DNA from: Streptococcus sanguinis
GTDB taxonomy: Bacteria; Bacillota; Bacilli; Lactobacillales; Streptococcaceae
Direction: 5' to 3'
Length of the DNA: 64,000 nt
Assembly (NCBI RefSeq): GCF_900475275.1
Contig: NZ_LS483364.1
Location: forward strand, 1,302,001-1,366,000
Numbering within the stretch: position 1 is the first letter of the stretch; every line of letters starts with the position of its first letter. Both the position numbers and the translations under genes were made by a program. Below the pieces are notes generated by a model that saw only the letters and a list, made by a program, of their open reading frames with translations, had not been told where the DNA came from and searched no databases. Shown here in pieces: positions 53,277 through 62,831 of the stretch.

Positions 53277-54038
53277 ATGAAAAAGTTTAGGTTTGGCACT
53301 TGGCTTGTCCTGTCAGCCGGCTCTTTGTTGTTACTTTCACAGGCTCTTCCTGCAGAGAATGTTGCTGCGAATCAGAAGAACCAGATTAAGGTCCAGCTGC
53401 TTAACCATAGCGATGAAACAGCTATCGGCACTCTGGAGTTGAATGGAGAGTATCAGCTAAAGCTTGGGAAAAAGGACAAGTACGGTCGGGCTACTGCTGC
53501 TCATGTCCAAATGCAGGAGCAACACAAAGCCAAAAAGAAAAAGGAGACCAAGGTCACTTACAATCCCATCGGTTGGCACAATTACAAATTTTACTATGGA
53601 AATGGAGATGATCGGGCTTGGCTCATGAATCGCGCTCATCTGATTGGCTTCACTTTCAGCGGCCTCAATAATGAAGGGAAAAACCTCGTTCCGATGACAG
53701 CTTGGCTCAACTCTGGCAGTTTCCAAGGACTGGATGACAATAACCCAGATAGCATGATCTATTATGAACATCGCTTGGAACGCTGGCTAGAGGAAAATCC
53801 TGATTATTGGCTGGATTACAAGGTTACTCCGATTTATACGGACAATGAGCTTCTTCCTCGCAAGATTGAGCTCCAGTATGTCGGGCTTGACGCAGAAGGC
53901 AATGTTGTCAGCATTCAGCTAGGGGGCAAGGAGACCATAGATGAAGACGGAATGTCTCATGTCCTCTTGGACAATGTTTCTCCAAATGCAGAGATTGACT
54001 ACCAAACAGGCACTGCTGTCAATACCATGATTGAGTAG
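53277..54038 (+). CDS. Secreted DNA/RNA non-specific endonuclease (Spd1-like)
   Basis: 253 residues. A signal peptide (about 1-25, ending ALPAEN) directs export. The beta-beta-alpha metal site is MNRAHLIGF with His121 and, after NLVPM, TAWLNSG with Asn145. These are the positions I recall for the catalytic His and Asn of the S. pyogenes nuclease Spd1. In many relatives the motif begins DRGH; here it is NRAH. There is no LPXTG, so it is probably released. It would degrade extracellular DNA, helping nutrition or escape from neutrophil traps; the role is inferred. Confidence 0.87.
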   Translation: MKKFRFGTWLVLSAGSLLLLSQALPAENVAANQKNQIKVQLLNHSDETAIGTLELNGEYQLKLGKKDKYGRATAAHVQMQEQHKAKKKKETKVTYNPIGWHNYKFYYGNGDDRAWLMNRAHLIGFTFSGLNNEGKNLVPMTAWLNSGSFQGLDDNNPDSMIYYEHRLERWLEENPDYWLDYKVTPIYTDNELLPRKIELQYVGLDAEGNVVSIQLGGKETIDEDGMSHVLLDNVSPNAEIDYQTGTAVNTMIE

Positions 54039-54060
54039 AATTATAGATAAGAACACAAAA

Positions 54061-54085
54061 ACAGACCATCGCTATGATGGTCTGT
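54061..54085. terminator. Bidirectional terminator between nuclease and DUF3307 genes
   Basis: ACAGACCATC and GATGGTCTGT form a perfect 10-base stem with a 5-base loop. A-rich sequence precedes it and TTTTTT follows. Confidence 0.9.
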
Positions 54086-54098
54086 TTTTTATTTATTT

Positions 54099-54836
54099 TT
54101 ACCAATACAGACAGCCGTAAACCAGCAAGACTGCAATCATACTGAAAAGCGAGCCAATCAGGTAGTATTCAGCAAAGGACTGGCTTTCTGAAATCTTATT
54201 ATAGCGGGCGATAGACTTAGCCGTAAAAACTAACCCAATTGCAGTAAACTGCCCGAAAATAAGAGAAAGTCCCATAATCAAGCGCTCTAATACCCCAATC
54301 ATGGCACCAGCCCCCGCAATAGTCTCCCCACTGTCTTCTCCTGCCTGATACTTGCTGAAGAAGAGTTTAAAGAGGATATTAACCGGCTTACCAGTAAGGG
54401 CGAAGAAAAAGAGAGCCTGTAGCATGAGGTAGCGCTCAGACAGCCAATTAGGAGCTGAAATTTTCTGCTGCCCTAAGAGAAAATAAAGAGCAAAAATGCT
54501 AATCAGATGCAAGACCTGATCCAGTATAAAGGCAAACTTTTGAGCATGATGGCGGACAATCGATGAATTCAGCCTATTCTTCAAGAAGTCAATAAGCGCA
54601 TGGCTGAGCCAGACCAAGGCGAAATATAGCAGATAATTAGGTAAGATGAGCCCCAAGAGCAACAAGGGCAAGAGAACAATTCCCAAATGAAGAATTAAGA
54701 AATTCATCCGCCGGCTTTTAAGGTCAGCCATTTTCTGACTTTGAAGCTGAAAATCAGCTAGTACATGAGCCAGCAAAGTCAATACAAGAATCGGATTCTG
54801 CACGAGAAATTCTGAAAATCCCATAAAATTTGTCAT
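54099..54836 (-). CDS. DUF3307-family membrane protein (SatE-like)
   Basis: 245 residues with about seven hydrophobic segments. The N-terminal part LLAHVLADFQLQSQKMADLKSR is the DUF3307 signature. Its start overlaps the SatD-family stop by 4 bases (ATGA). In S. mutans satD is followed by satE in the secretion and acid tolerance operon, so this is a plausible SatE counterpart. Molecular function is unknown. Confidence 0.75.
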   Translation of the reverse strand: MTNFMGFSEFLVQNPILVLTLLAHVLADFQLQSQKMADLKSRRMNFLILHLGIVLLPLLLLGLILPNYLLYFALVWLSHALIDFLKNRLNSSIVRHHAQKFAFILDQVLHLISIFALYFLLGQQKISAPNWLSERYLMLQALFFFALTGKPVNILFKLFFSKYQAGEDSGETIAGAGAMIGVLERLIMGLSLIFGQFTAIGLVFTAKSIARYNKISESQSFAEYYLIGSLFSMIAVLLVYGCLYW

Positions 54837-55498
54837 TCTTCAGCCTCCTTTGCTGCCTGTAGAATCATTTTCATAGCTAAACGGCGATTTCTCAGATAGA
54901 TCTTCAGTCCAGACGACTTGAGCCGCTTACTAAGCGCACTGGGACTAATCTGTAACAGATCTGCTATTTCTCCATGAGAAAAATTCTCGTCATAGATATA
55001 TTCCATGAGCATCCGCTCCAGAACCTCTCTCTGACTGGTATTCCACTTGCTCTGGATAAATGAAGTAGCTGCCAGCACCGTATTGACCGCCTGACTGAGC
55101 TCTTCATCTCCCAAGGATACAGCTATACGGCTGCTGCCGTAGTCGTTCTTCTCGTGAATAGCCTCAATGGCTGCGCGTGCCCTCCAGTAGGCCGGACCGT
55201 CGGCACCAATACTCTGCTCCCGATTGATATCCGTCACAATCTCCCCCAGGCCAAGCCCGAAGCGAATTGGGTGAGGAAAGCCCAAGGCAATCTGATCAAG
55301 GAGCTGCATAATCTCTGGATTAGGCCGCAGCAAAGCCTGAAACTCATCTCCAGTCGTCACCGTGAAAGGTGACACCAGATAATCCCGATAATCCTGATTT
55401 AGCACCGCCATCATGTCCTGCAGGTCCTTCTGCGCCTGCTTGCGATTTTTCAGCTGTTTGGATTCTATTAAATCTCCAATAAGAGCAATATAAAGCAT
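54833..55498 (-). CDS. satD: SatD-family protein with C-terminal helix-turn-helix
   Basis: 221 residues. The N-terminal two thirds (ALIGDLIESKQLKNR, TVTTGDEFQALL, FGLGLGEIVTDI) is the SatD domain. The C terminus (about 165-205) has a sigma-factor-like helix-turn-helix, HGEIADLLQISPSALSKRLKS. It may sense a ligand and bind DNA. It is co-transcribed with the DUF3307 gene. Two copies of a 16-base repeat lie upstream, one over the -10, and are candidate binding sites. AAAGGAGG precedes the start. Confidence 0.82.
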   Translation of the reverse strand: MLYIALIGDLIESKQLKNRKQAQKDLQDMMAVLNQDYRDYLVSPFTVTTGDEFQALLRPNPEIMQLLDQIALGFPHPIRFGLGLGEIVTDINREQSIGADGPAYWRARAAIEAIHEKNDYGSSRIAVSLGDEELSQAVNTVLAATSFIQSKWNTSQREVLERMLMEYIYDENFSHGEIADLLQISPSALSKRLKSSGLKIYLRNRRLAMKMILQAAKEAEE

Positions 55499-55515
55499 AC
55501 CAAACCTCCTTTAAG

Positions 55516-55587
55516 TCCATTATAAAGGAAAATTTAAAAAATGTCTATTTAAACGGCAACTTTTTAGAATATCCATTGTAAAGGAAA
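55516..55587 (-). promoter_or_regulatory. satD promoter with a pair of 16-bp direct repeats
   Basis: The minus-strand promoter is TAGACA (55542-55547), 17 bases, TATAAT (55519-55524). TTTCCTTTATAATGGA (55516-55531) covers the -10, and TTTCCTTTACAATGGA (55572-55587) lies 56 bases upstream with one difference. Confidence 0.6.
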
Positions 55588-55589
55588 GA

Positions 55590-55907
55590 CTATTTTTTAT
55601 TTTTAGGTGCTGGTAATGCAGGGTAAGCAGCTTCAATCAAATTACAGAGAAAGGCTGCATCTTCTACTTCTTTTATATGAAGCATTGGCTTTGCACCTGG
55701 ATAAGGGGTCTCATAAACCGGATTTTCACAAAAATCCAGGGCTGGCTGGACCGGCTTGAGCAGCAAGCGATTGTCATAAATCCCGCCAAATAAGCGCCCC
55801 CGATAATAGAGCAAATACTCTCCCATCATCTTGCGAAAGCTAATTTCTTGCCCTAAGCCCTGCAGCTGCCTCAGGATAAAATCCAAATATTCTTGACTAG
55901 ATGCCAT
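55590..55907 (-). CDS. TfoX N-terminal domain protein
   Basis: 105 residues with FRKMMGEYLLYYRGRLFGGIYDNRLLLKP, the TfoX/Sxy N-terminal pattern. In gammaproteobacteria Sxy controls competence, but short Gram-positive members have unknown function and no proven link to transformation. It is a single gene just upstream of the satD control region. Confidence 0.78.
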   Translation of the reverse strand: MASSQEYLDFILRQLQGLGQEISFRKMMGEYLLYYRGRLFGGIYDNRLLLKPVQPALDFCENPVYETPYPGAKPMLHIKEVEDAAFLCNLIEAAYPALPAPKNKK

Positions 55908-56020
55908 CGAAACACCTCCATGAATTGATACTTTATTATACCAAAAATGGATGAAGATTTCCTGACTAAGAGTTCAACTCATCTCCTTCAATCCGTATTC
56001 TGTCTTTCCTCAAGTAAGCA

Positions 56021-56050
56021 AAAAAGCTAGACCATATAAGTCTAACTTTT
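56021..56050 (-). terminator. Terminator of the MarR-SnoaL-ABC operon
   Basis: AAAAG-C-TAGAC pairs with GTCTA-A-CTTTT across a 7-base loop, directly beyond the permease stop at 56056. A T-rich minus-strand tail follows. Confidence 0.7.
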
Positions 56051-56055
56051 ATTTC

Positions 56056-57576
56056 TTATTTTTTTAAAAGTCCTTCCTTGACCAGATAGTCACGCGCGAT
56101 ATTTTCGGCCTTTTTACCTTCAATGCCAACTTGATAATTCATCTGGCTCATCTGGCTTTCCGTAATTTTACCAGCCAACTTATTGAGAATACCTTCCAAT
56201 TCAGGGTGTTTTTCGAGCAATTCAGCCTTCATGAGAGGTGCTCCTTGATAAGGAGGGAAAAGGTGCTTATCGTCTTCTAAAACTTGTAAATCATAACGCG
56301 CAAGTTCTGCGTCAGTCGAATAGGCATCCGTGATTTGAATATCACCCGACTGGATAGCTTGGTAGCGAAGCGCTGGCTCCATGGTTGACACATTGAGATT
56401 AAGGCCATATAGAGATTGCAAACCCTTGTTCCCATCTTCACGGTCGTTAAATTCCAAGGTAAACCCTGCCTTGAGCTTGTCTTGAACTGTCTTAAGGTCA
56501 GAGATGGTTTTAAGATTGTATTCTTTGGCGACACTCTTGGGTACAGCAATCGCATAGGTATTATGATAAGCCATGTGATTTAGCAAGACTAGATTGTCCT
56601 GTTTTCTGATTCCATCACGTGCTGCTTCAAAAACTTCTTCAGCATCAGTACTGGCTTTTGGAGCAGGCTGCAAGAGAGTTCCAGTAATCGTACCGGTAAA
56701 CTCAGGATAAATATCAATATCACCTTTTTTTAGAGCTTGATAAAGGAAGTCAGTCTTACCAAAGTTTGGCTTGACTGTCACAGTCATATCCGTATTTTCC
56801 TCAATGAGAAGTTTATACATATTCATGAGAATTTCTGGTTCTGGACCTAATTTCCCAGCTATAACCAGATGATCCTTCTCCTGCTTGGGAAAGAGACTTG
56901 GAGTGTAAGAAGCGCCTAGTCCGAGTATTAAGACAGCAAAAGCTGTAAATACAGTCCGAAGCTTAGCCTTTTCCATCCATTTAAGGAGACTGTTGAAAAG
57001 AATAGCCAAAACTGCAGATGAAATAGCTCCAATCAAGATCAGGCTGGCATTGCGACGGTCAATTCCTAGAAGGATAAAAGAACCTAGTCCGCCAGCTCCG
57101 ACAAGTGCTGCTAGAGTTGCTGTTCCGATAATCATAACCGTTGCAGTCCGAACTCCTGATACGATGACAGGCATAGCTAGAGGCAGTTCAAACTTTTTGA
57201 GTCGCTCCCACTTGGTCATCCCAAAGGCGATTCCAGCTTCTTCTAAACTAGGATCAATCCCATTCAAAGCCGTGACAGTATTTTCTAAAATCGGGAAAAT
57301 AGCGTAAATCACCAGAGCAGTCAGTGCTGGCAGTGTACCAATCCCCATGAGTGGGATAAAGAGTCCCAGCAAGGCCATTGAAGGAATAGTTTGAAAGATT
57401 CCTGCAATTTGCAGCACCCAATTGGCTGTTTTTTTGTGACTATGAAGATAGATAGCGAGCGGAATGGTCAGGAAGATAGCCACTAGTAAGGTCAGAAGAG
57501 ACAGCTGGAGGTGTTGCCCTAAGGCTGCCAACCATTCGCCAAAGCGCTCCTGAAAGGTAGAAAACAAATTAGCCAT
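56056..57576 (-). CDS. proWX: Osmolyte/choline ABC transporter, fused permease and substrate-binding protein
   Basis: 506 residues. About the first 215 form a permease with helices and the EAA loop [21 protein letters not shown]. The rest is an OpuC-type substrate-binding domain facing outward ([48 protein letters not shown]). This fusion is usual in streptococci for choline, glycine betaine or carnitine import. I chose ATG 57576 behind GGAGGTG; the start overlaps the ATPase gene by 8 bases. The exact ligand cannot be read from sequence. Confidence 0.9.
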   Translation of the reverse strand: MANLFSTFQERFGEWLAALGQHLQLSLLTLLVAIFLTIPLAIYLHSHKKTANWVLQIAGIFQTIPSMALLGLFIPLMGIGTLPALTALVIYAIFPILENTVTALNGIDPSLEEAGIAFGMTKWERLKKFELPLAMPVIVSGVRTATVMIIGTATLAALVGAGGLGSFILLGIDRRNASLILIGAISSAVLAILFNSLLKWMEKAKLRTVFTAFAVLILGLGASYTPSLFPKQEKDHLVIAGKLGPEPEILMNMYKLLIEENTDMTVTVKPNFGKTDFLYQALKKGDIDIYPEFTGTITGTLLQPAPKASTDAEEVFEAARDGIRKQDNLVLLNHMAYHNTYAIAVPKSVAKEYNLKTISDLKTVQDKLKAGFTLEFNDREDGNKGLQSLYGLNLNVSTMEPALRYQAIQSGDIQITDAYSTDAELARYDLQVLEDDKHLFPPYQGAPLMKAELLEKHPELEGILNKLAGKITESQMSQMNYQVGIEGKKAENIARDYLVKEGLLKK

Positions 57577-58297
57577 GTTGAACACCTCCAAACAAATCTG
57601 CTACGAAGCTGGTTGCAGGTGCAGATAAGATTTCCTCAGGTGTCGCCACTTGACGAATCTCCCCGTCCTGCAGAACAGCAATCCGATTCCCCAACTTTAA
57701 AGCCTCGTCCGTATCATGGGTCACAAAGATTGTCGTCATCCCAAACTGGTCATGGATACTCTTGGTCAAGCTCTGCAATTGCTTACGCGAGATGGCATCA
57801 AGAGCTGAAAAAGGCTCATCCATCAGCAGGATTTTGGGTTGGGCGATAATAGCACGGACAATACCCACCCGTTGCTGCTCACCACCAGACAGCTCACTCG
57901 GCATACGCTGAGCATAGTCTTCTGCAGGTAAGCCCACTAGCTCCAGCAATTCAACGGTCTTCTGCTGAATATCTGCTTTGCTCCATCCTTTCATTTCAGG
58001 AATGAGAGCAATATTTTCTACCACCGTTAGATTTGGAAAGAGAGCAATCGCTTGTAAGACATAGCCTGTAGAAAGGCGCAGCTCACGCTCATCATAGTCT
58101 TTGATGCGCTTGCCATCCATGTAAATATCGCCATCTGTAGGTTCCAAGAGACGGTTGATCATCTTGAGCATGGTTGTCTTACCGGACCCAGAAGGACCCA
58201 CTAAAACCATAAATTCACCATCCTCAATCCGTAAGTTGACATCTCTCAAGACATCCTTTTCTGTATAGCGTAGCGCTACATTCTTGTATTCAATCAT
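57569..58297 (-). CDS. proV: Osmolyte/choline ABC transporter ATPase
   Basis: 242 residues. Walker [10 protein letters not shown], signature [10 protein letters not shown], Walker [14 protein letters not shown] and H-loop FVTHD are all present. It resembles OpuCA/ProV but lacks the C-terminal CBS pair that many osmosensing ATPases carry, so it may be less tied to ionic strength. It is coupled to the fused permease by overlap. RBS AAAGGAGG. Confidence 0.9.
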   Translation of the reverse strand: MIEYKNVALRYTEKDVLRDVNLRIEDGEFMVLVGPSGSGKTTMLKMINRLLEPTDGDIYMDGKRIKDYDERELRLSTGYVLQAIALFPNLTVVENIALIPEMKGWSKADIQQKTVELLELVGLPAEDYAQRMPSELSGGEQQRVGIVRAIIAQPKILLMDEPFSALDAISRKQLQSLTKSIHDQFGMTTIFVTHDTDEALKLGNRIAVLQDGEIRQVATPEEILSAPATSFVADLFGGVQHG

Positions 58298-58311
58298 TGT
58301 TTGTCCTCCTT

Positions 58312-59076
58312 TTAAAACTTCCCTCGATTGGTCAAGTCTTCTACCTTAGGCATGACTTCTTTATTATCCCAATGCTCCACAATTTTCCCATTTTCTAGAC
58401 GGAAGATATCGTACTGGGCATAGGCCACCCCATCTATCTGAGTCTGCCCATAGCTGACCACATAGTTTCCTTGTCCCAAAAGCTGGAAAACAAAGTCGAA
58501 AGTAACACCATGTTCAGCCACATAGTTTTTATAAGCATCACTTCCTTGGCCAATCTCATGATTGTGCTGAATCAAATCTTCTGCCACATAATCATCCCAC
58601 TGCTCTAGTTCGCCGTTTTGAAAGATTTCTGTCAAGAAACGACGAACGGTTTTTTTATTTGCTACTGTCTTGTCCAAATCCATAATTTCAAAATCTCCAA
58701 AGATCTGATCTAACTGTCCATTTTCTGGAACACGATAGTAGTCAATGACATCCCAATGCTCCACGATACGGCCATTCTCATCCGCACGGAAAGTATCCGT
58801 CGTCACCCATTGAGCTTCCCCGCCATTGAGATATTGATGAACATGGACGAAGACTAGATTGCCGTCTTCAATGGTGCGAACAATCTTCATCTCACGCTCG
58901 GGATGGCGCTCAAAGAAATTTGCAAAGAAAGCCGCAAACCCTTCTTTCCCATCTGGCACACCTGTCGAGTGTTGAATGTAGGTATCCCCTACAGACTGAG
59001 CTTGAGCCTCGGCAACGCGCCCATCTTGAATGGCATGAATGTATAAATTTTGTGCATTTTCAACTTGTTTTGACAT
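58312..59076 (-). CDS. Tandem SnoaL-like (NTF2 fold) protein
   Basis: 254 residues with two similar halves. Each half ends in an RxxNGxIVEHWD-type strand (DENGRIVEHWDVIDYY and LENGKIVEHWDNKEVM), the SnoaL-like signature. Each also carries a QHS/QHNH segment (YIQHSTGVPDG, LIQHNHEIGQG). Single-domain members act on small molecules or have unknown roles. It lies 3 bases after the MarR gene and 14 bases before the ABC ATPase gene, so it is probably controlled by MarR. Function unknown. Confidence 0.8.
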   Translation of the reverse strand: MSKQVENAQNLYIHAIQDGRVAEAQAQSVGDTYIQHSTGVPDGKEGFAAFFANFFERHPEREMKIVRTIEDGNLVFVHVHQYLNGGEAQWVTTDTFRADENGRIVEHWDVIDYYRVPENGQLDQIFGDFEIMDLDKTVANKKTVRRFLTEIFQNGELEQWDDYVAEDLIQHNHEIGQGSDAYKNYVAEHGVTFDFVFQLLGQGNYVVSYGQTQIDGVAYAQYDIFRLENGKIVEHWDNKEVMPKVEDLTNRGKF

Positions 59077-59079
59077 GAT

Positions 59080-59517
59080 TTATGCCTCTTTTTCTTTTAA
59101 ATTCGCTAAGATGCGTTCCTGATAACTTTCAAACTGGCGAATTTCTTCCTCTGAGAAACCTTTATAAAAAATAGCATCCAATTTTTGACTGACGCGATGG
59201 CCAACTTCTTTCTGGGACCAACCTTGCTCCGTCAACTTGACATATTTTTTTCGCTTGTCTAAACCACACTGACTAAAGGTCACCAAACCCTGTTCTTCCA
59301 GCTTTTTCAGCATAGTCGTCAGCGTATTATTGGCCAATCCTGTCGCCAGTGCAATATCTGTCGCCGTAGCGCAACCCGTTTCACTATTCCATAAAACTGT
59401 GAGAATCTTGCCCTGTTCACTCCGATAAAGAGCTTCAGGATCCTGATTCAGTAACTTTTGAAAAATCCGCCCATTCAACAAACGAATATGATAGGCTACC
59501 AAATGACTGTCTTTCAT
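59080..59517 (-). CDS. MarR-family regulator
   Basis: 145 residues with a winged helix: TATDIALATGLANNTLTTMLKKLEEQGLV is the recognition region and CGLDKRKKYVKLTEQG the wing. First gene of a four-gene unit with the SnoaL-like protein and the osmolyte/choline transporter, so it likely controls them and itself. GGAGGGAG precedes the start. Confidence 0.9.
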   Translation of the reverse strand: MKDSHLVAYHIRLLNGRIFQKLLNQDPEALYRSEQGKILTVLWNSETGCATATDIALATGLANNTLTTMLKKLEEQGLVTFSQCGLDKRKKYVKLTEQGWSQKEVGHRVSQKLDAIFYKGFSEEEIRQFESYQERILANLKEKEA

Positions 59518-59555
59518 ACTCCCTCCAATTTATTTCTATATCGAATCGTTTTTAA

Positions 59556-59584
59556 ATTGTAACATCTAGAATTATATCTGTCAA
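59556..59584 (-). promoter_or_regulatory. Promoter of the MarR operon
   Basis: TTGACA (59579-59584), 17 bases, TACAAT (59556-59561) on the minus strand, close to consensus. The spacer contains the palindrome TCTAGA, a possible core for MarR binding. Confidence 0.75.
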
Positions 59585-59652
59585 GCATTTTGTTCTATTT
59601 GGAAATAATTTTAAACTGGGTAAAGATTTTAAAATCAAAGTTCCAAACTAAA

Positions 59653-59689
59653 AAGCCCAGTGTAAAGAGGCGACTCCTACACTGAGCTT
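59653..59689. terminator. Bidirectional terminator between the YrdC-like gene and the MarR operon region
   Basis: AAGCCCAGTGTA and TACACTGAGCTT pair with one G-T, with A-runs before and TTTTTTT after. It ends the YrdC-like gene (stop 59701). Confidence 0.85.
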
Positions 59690-59700
59690 CTTTTTTTATC

Positions 59701-60480
59701 TTAGTAATATTCACCCTGACGGTAATCCCATGAGTTGAAAGTATCGGACAGGTGCATCATGATTTTGTCAATGTCCAAGCCTTTGCGGATGACCACTGGT
59801 GCTGGTGAGATGGAACGTTGCCCACCTTGTTCTGGAATCAGTTTTCCATCTTTATCCACCATGGAAACCATAACACCTTGCTCATAGCGAGTTTCAATCG
59901 TCTTGTCTGGCTGGATAGAGGCTACATAGTCATCTGCTTCAATGACTAAATCAACAGCATTTTCGATGCGCTCGCCAATTCCTTCGACCTTGCCACGGTT
60001 TCCTTTACCGGATGGATTGGCTGAGGAAGCATAAACCATCTTGCCTTCTTCCCAAAGCTTAGCTGCCAGCTGCTCGCCCGCCTTACCAAACTTAATAACA
60101 AAACAGCTAGTTCCACGAACATCTGTCATCAGCTCTTCCCGACCGTCGCCAAAGGCCTTGAGCTTTTCAAAAGCTTCTGGCTTCCATGGAAGGATACAGC
60201 CCAAGAGGATGTCTTCATCCCAATGCTTTTGATAAAAAGCTTCAATTTCCGGATTTAGCTGAGCCAAAGCACGGAGCTCATCCATACTGCCACAGAGGAC
60301 AACACCTGGCTTATTACGGTTACGAGCCTTAGCTTCGAACTTACGCTCCAAGCCAGCTTTATCGCTAGTCATGATGATGTAACCTACCTTGGTCGGGCAA
60401 ACAATACAGCCGCCATCGCCTTTCAAGATGTCATAACCTTCTTGTGAAAGCTGTCCGTTCCATTGAATGTGTTTTGTCAT
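59701..60480 (-). CDS. YrdC/Sua5/YciO-family protein
   Basis: 259 residues. It shows the YrdC-domain landmarks CIVCPTKVGYIIMTSD, KARNRNKPGVVLC and SSANPSGKGNRG. The family includes the enzyme making threonylcarbamoyl-AMP for tRNA t6A. The longer C terminus and divergent motifs suggest a paralogue rather than the main TsaC/Sua5. It has its own promoter (60513-60541), so it is not simply the end of the leu operon. Confidence 0.8.
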   Translation of the reverse strand: MTKHIQWNGQLSQEGYDILKGDGGCIVCPTKVGYIIMTSDKAGLERKFEAKARNRNKPGVVLCGSMDELRALAQLNPEIEAFYQKHWDEDILLGCILPWKPEAFEKLKAFGDGREELMTDVRGTSCFVIKFGKAGEQLAAKLWEEGKMVYASSANPSGKGNRGKVEGIGERIENAVDLVIEADDYVASIQPDKTIETRYEQGVMVSMVDKDGKLIPEQGGQRSISPAPVVIRKGLDIDKIMMHLSDTFNSWDYRQGEYY

Positions 60481-60512
60481 AAGTTTCTTCCTTTTCTATT
60501 AAATTAAGATTT

Positions 60513-60541
60513 ATTTTACCATATATTTTTATCGGAGACAA
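60513..60541 (-). promoter_or_regulatory. Promoter of the YrdC-like gene
   Basis: TTGTCT (60536-60541), 17 bases, and TAAAAT (60513-60518) with an upstream TG (extended -10) on the minus strand, 33 bases before the start. Confidence 0.6.
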
Positions 60542-60580
60542 GATTTTTTCAGAATTTTCTCAATATAGCAAAAAATAAGG

Positions 60581-61171
60581 TTACTGCCAATAAGATGGAC
60601 GATTTTTTTCATATTCTGCAATCAAATCCTCATACTGAAGCGTAATGCCGATATCATCCAGACCGTTGAGGAGCTTATGTTTCCATTCTCCATCAATGTC
60701 AAAGGAGAATTCTCCCACCGGTGAAAAAATCTTCTGCTGCTCCAAATCCACCGTCACTTCATCTGTCGGCTTCAGGTTAGCCAAGGCTTGTCGGACTTCC
60801 AATGGCTGGACGATAGGCAGCATACCGTTATTAAGCTCGTTGTTGTAGTGAATATCCCCGAAAGATCCAGCAATGACTACCTTGAAGCCATAGTCAGCCA
60901 AGGCCCAGGCGGCATGCTCCCGAGAGGAACCGGCTCCGAAATTGTCACCTGTAATCAGAATAGTCGCCTTACGGTACTCCGGTCTATTAAAGACAAAATC
61001 AGGATCTTCCGTGTACTGATTGTCCAGATAACGCCATGCGTACATGAGGTACTTGCCAAAACCTTTTTTATCAATCAACTTGAGAAACTGCTTGGGCAAA
61101 ATTTGGTCCGTATCGATATTATCGTTCATGAGGGGCACTGTTGTCCCCGTGTAGATTGTAAATTTTTCCAT
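60581..61171 (-). CDS. leuD: 3-isopropylmalate dehydratase small subunit
   Basis: 196-residue partner of LeuC. It shows [37 protein letters not shown] and [17 protein letters not shown], the swivel-domain pattern. With LeuC it isomerises 2- to 3-isopropylmalate in leucine synthesis. It starts 9 bases after leuC ends and is the last leu gene here. Confidence 0.96.
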   Translation of the reverse strand: MEKFTIYTGTTVPLMNDNIDTDQILPKQFLKLIDKKGFGKYLMYAWRYLDNQYTEDPDFVFNRPEYRKATILITGDNFGAGSSREHAAWALADYGFKVVIAGSFGDIHYNNELNNGMLPIVQPLEVRQALANLKPTDEVTVDLEQQKIFSPVGEFSFDIDGEWKHKLLNGLDDIGITLQYEDLIAEYEKNRPSYWQ

Positions 61172-61180
61172 AAACCTTCC

Positions 61181-62563
61181 TTACTGGACCTCCGGTAGCT
61201 GGCGGACATCTACAAATCGCCCGGCAATGGCTGCTGCTGCTGCCATGGCTGGACTACAAAGATGGGTCTTTGCTCCAAATCCCTGCCGATCCTCAAAGTT
61301 CCGATTGCTGGTCGAGGCACAGTGGACTCCGTCCGGCACCTTGTCTGGATTCATTCCCAGGCACATGGAACAACCCGGATCGCGCCACTCAAAGCCTGCA
61401 TCCATGAAAATTTTATCCAGTCCCATCTTTTCAGCAGCCCGCTTGACCGGACGAGAGCCTGGTACGACGATAGCTGTCAGATTGGGAGCAATGTGCTTAC
61501 CAGCGACAAACTTAGCTGCCAGCTGCAAGTCACTGAGCCTGGCATTGGTACAGGAGCCGATAAAGATATAACCTAGGTCAATATCTTCTGCTTTCTTACC
61601 CGGTGAGAGGTCCATGTAATTGTAAGCCCGCTCGTCGTTCATATCGCGAATTTCTGGGAAAGCCGCGCCAAACTCTACTCCCATAGAAGGATTGGTTCCC
61701 CAAGTCACCATAGGTGCCAGCTCGGAGACATCAATCTCAATGACCTTATCATAGACGGCATCAGGATCACTGACCAAAGTCTTCCAATCAGCTACCGCTG
61801 CTTCAAAGTCCTTGGGAGCGCCCGGCCGCCCTTTAACGTAATCATAGGTCTTCTGGTCGGGATTCATAATGCCCATCTTAGAGCCAAACTCAATGGACAT
61901 ATTGCAGATGGTCATGCGCTCTTCCATAGTCAGATGATCAATCGCATCGCCAGCATACTCGACCACATGCCCAACACCTGCAGCCACACCATATCGGGCA
62001 ATCAGAGCGAGGATAAAGTCCTTGGAATAGACACCTTTAGGTGGCACCCCAGTAAATTTGACCAGCATTTTCTTAGGCTTGACCTGCCAAATGGTCTGCG
62101 TGGCAAAGACGTGCTCTACCTCCGAAGTACCGATTCCAAAAGCAATAGCACCAAAAGCACCGTGAGTGGCCGTGTGACTGTCACCGCAGACGATGAATTT
62201 GCCCGGCTGAGTCTTGCCAGTTTCCGGTCCAACCATATGGACAATCCCCTGCAACTCCGATCCGTGAGCCGCATGCTCGATACCAAAATCCTTGACATTC
62301 TCAGAAAGTTTATCAATCTGAGCCTTGGAAATCACATCCCGAATATCATAGATATTGACCGTAGGAACATTATGATCAAAGGTTCCAAAGGTCAAATCCG
62401 GCCGTCTAACTTTGCGCCCTGCATCTCGAAGGCCTTGAAAAGCCTGAGGGCTGGTTACTTCATGAATATAATGCTGATCCACATACATAAGCTGGGGCTG
62501 GCCTTCTTCACCAGTTATCAGATGCCTTTCCCAAAGCTTATCAAAAATCGATTTTCCAGCCAT
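61181..62563 (-). CDS. leuC: 3-isopropylmalate dehydratase large subunit
   Basis: 460-residue aconitase-fold enzyme with a 4Fe-4S cluster. Cys ligands are in [13 protein letters not shown] and [36 protein letters not shown] and [11 protein letters not shown] are typical. It lies one base after the DUF1294 gene and just before leuD. Confidence 0.96.
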   Translation of the reverse strand: MAGKSIFDKLWERHLITGEEGQPQLMYVDQHYIHEVTSPQAFQGLRDAGRKVRRPDLTFGTFDHNVPTVNIYDIRDVISKAQIDKLSENVKDFGIEHAAHGSELQGIVHMVGPETGKTQPGKFIVCGDSHTATHGAFGAIAFGIGTSEVEHVFATQTIWQVKPKKMLVKFTGVPPKGVYSKDFILALIARYGVAAGVGHVVEYAGDAIDHLTMEERMTICNMSIEFGSKMGIMNPDQKTYDYVKGRPGAPKDFEAAVADWKTLVSDPDAVYDKVIEIDVSELAPMVTWGTNPSMGVEFGAAFPEIRDMNDERAYNYMDLSPGKKAEDIDLGYIFIGSCTNARLSDLQLAAKFVAGKHIAPNLTAIVVPGSRPVKRAAEKMGLDKIFMDAGFEWRDPGCSMCLGMNPDKVPDGVHCASTSNRNFEDRQGFGAKTHLCSPAMAAAAAIAGRFVDVRQLPEVQ

Positions 62564-62564
62564 A

Positions 62565-62831
62565 CTAGCTTCTCCATATGTAATATAAAATTCCGATTCC
62601 CACTATTATTCCGCAAATCCAAGCCAGCCAGAAATACCATTTTCTGGTCTTGTGATGAAAGAGGCGACCGCCTAATAAAGCGCCCAAACCTGCGGCTGCC
62701 AAAGCTGACAAGAGCAAGGTTTTCTCTGGAATGCGGTAGTGATTTTTCTTAGCCTTACGCTTATCCCAGCCATAAAGCAGGAAAACGACAAGGTTCCATA
62801 GCAGGCAAATACCTGTTAATATCCATTTCAT
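62565..62831 (-). CDS. DUF1294-family small membrane protein
   Basis: 88 residues with two or three helices ([62 protein letters not shown]). YGWDKRKAK...RIPEKTLL and [10 protein letters not shown] are the DUF1294 landmarks. It overlaps the leuB stop by 4 bases (ATGA) and ends one base before leuC, so it is translated as part of the leucine operon. Its role is unknown. Confidence 0.85.
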   Translation of the reverse strand: MKWILTGICLLWNLVVFLLYGWDKRKAKKNHYRIPEKTLLLSALAAAGLGALLGGRLFHHKTRKWYFWLAWICGIIVGIGILYYIWRS

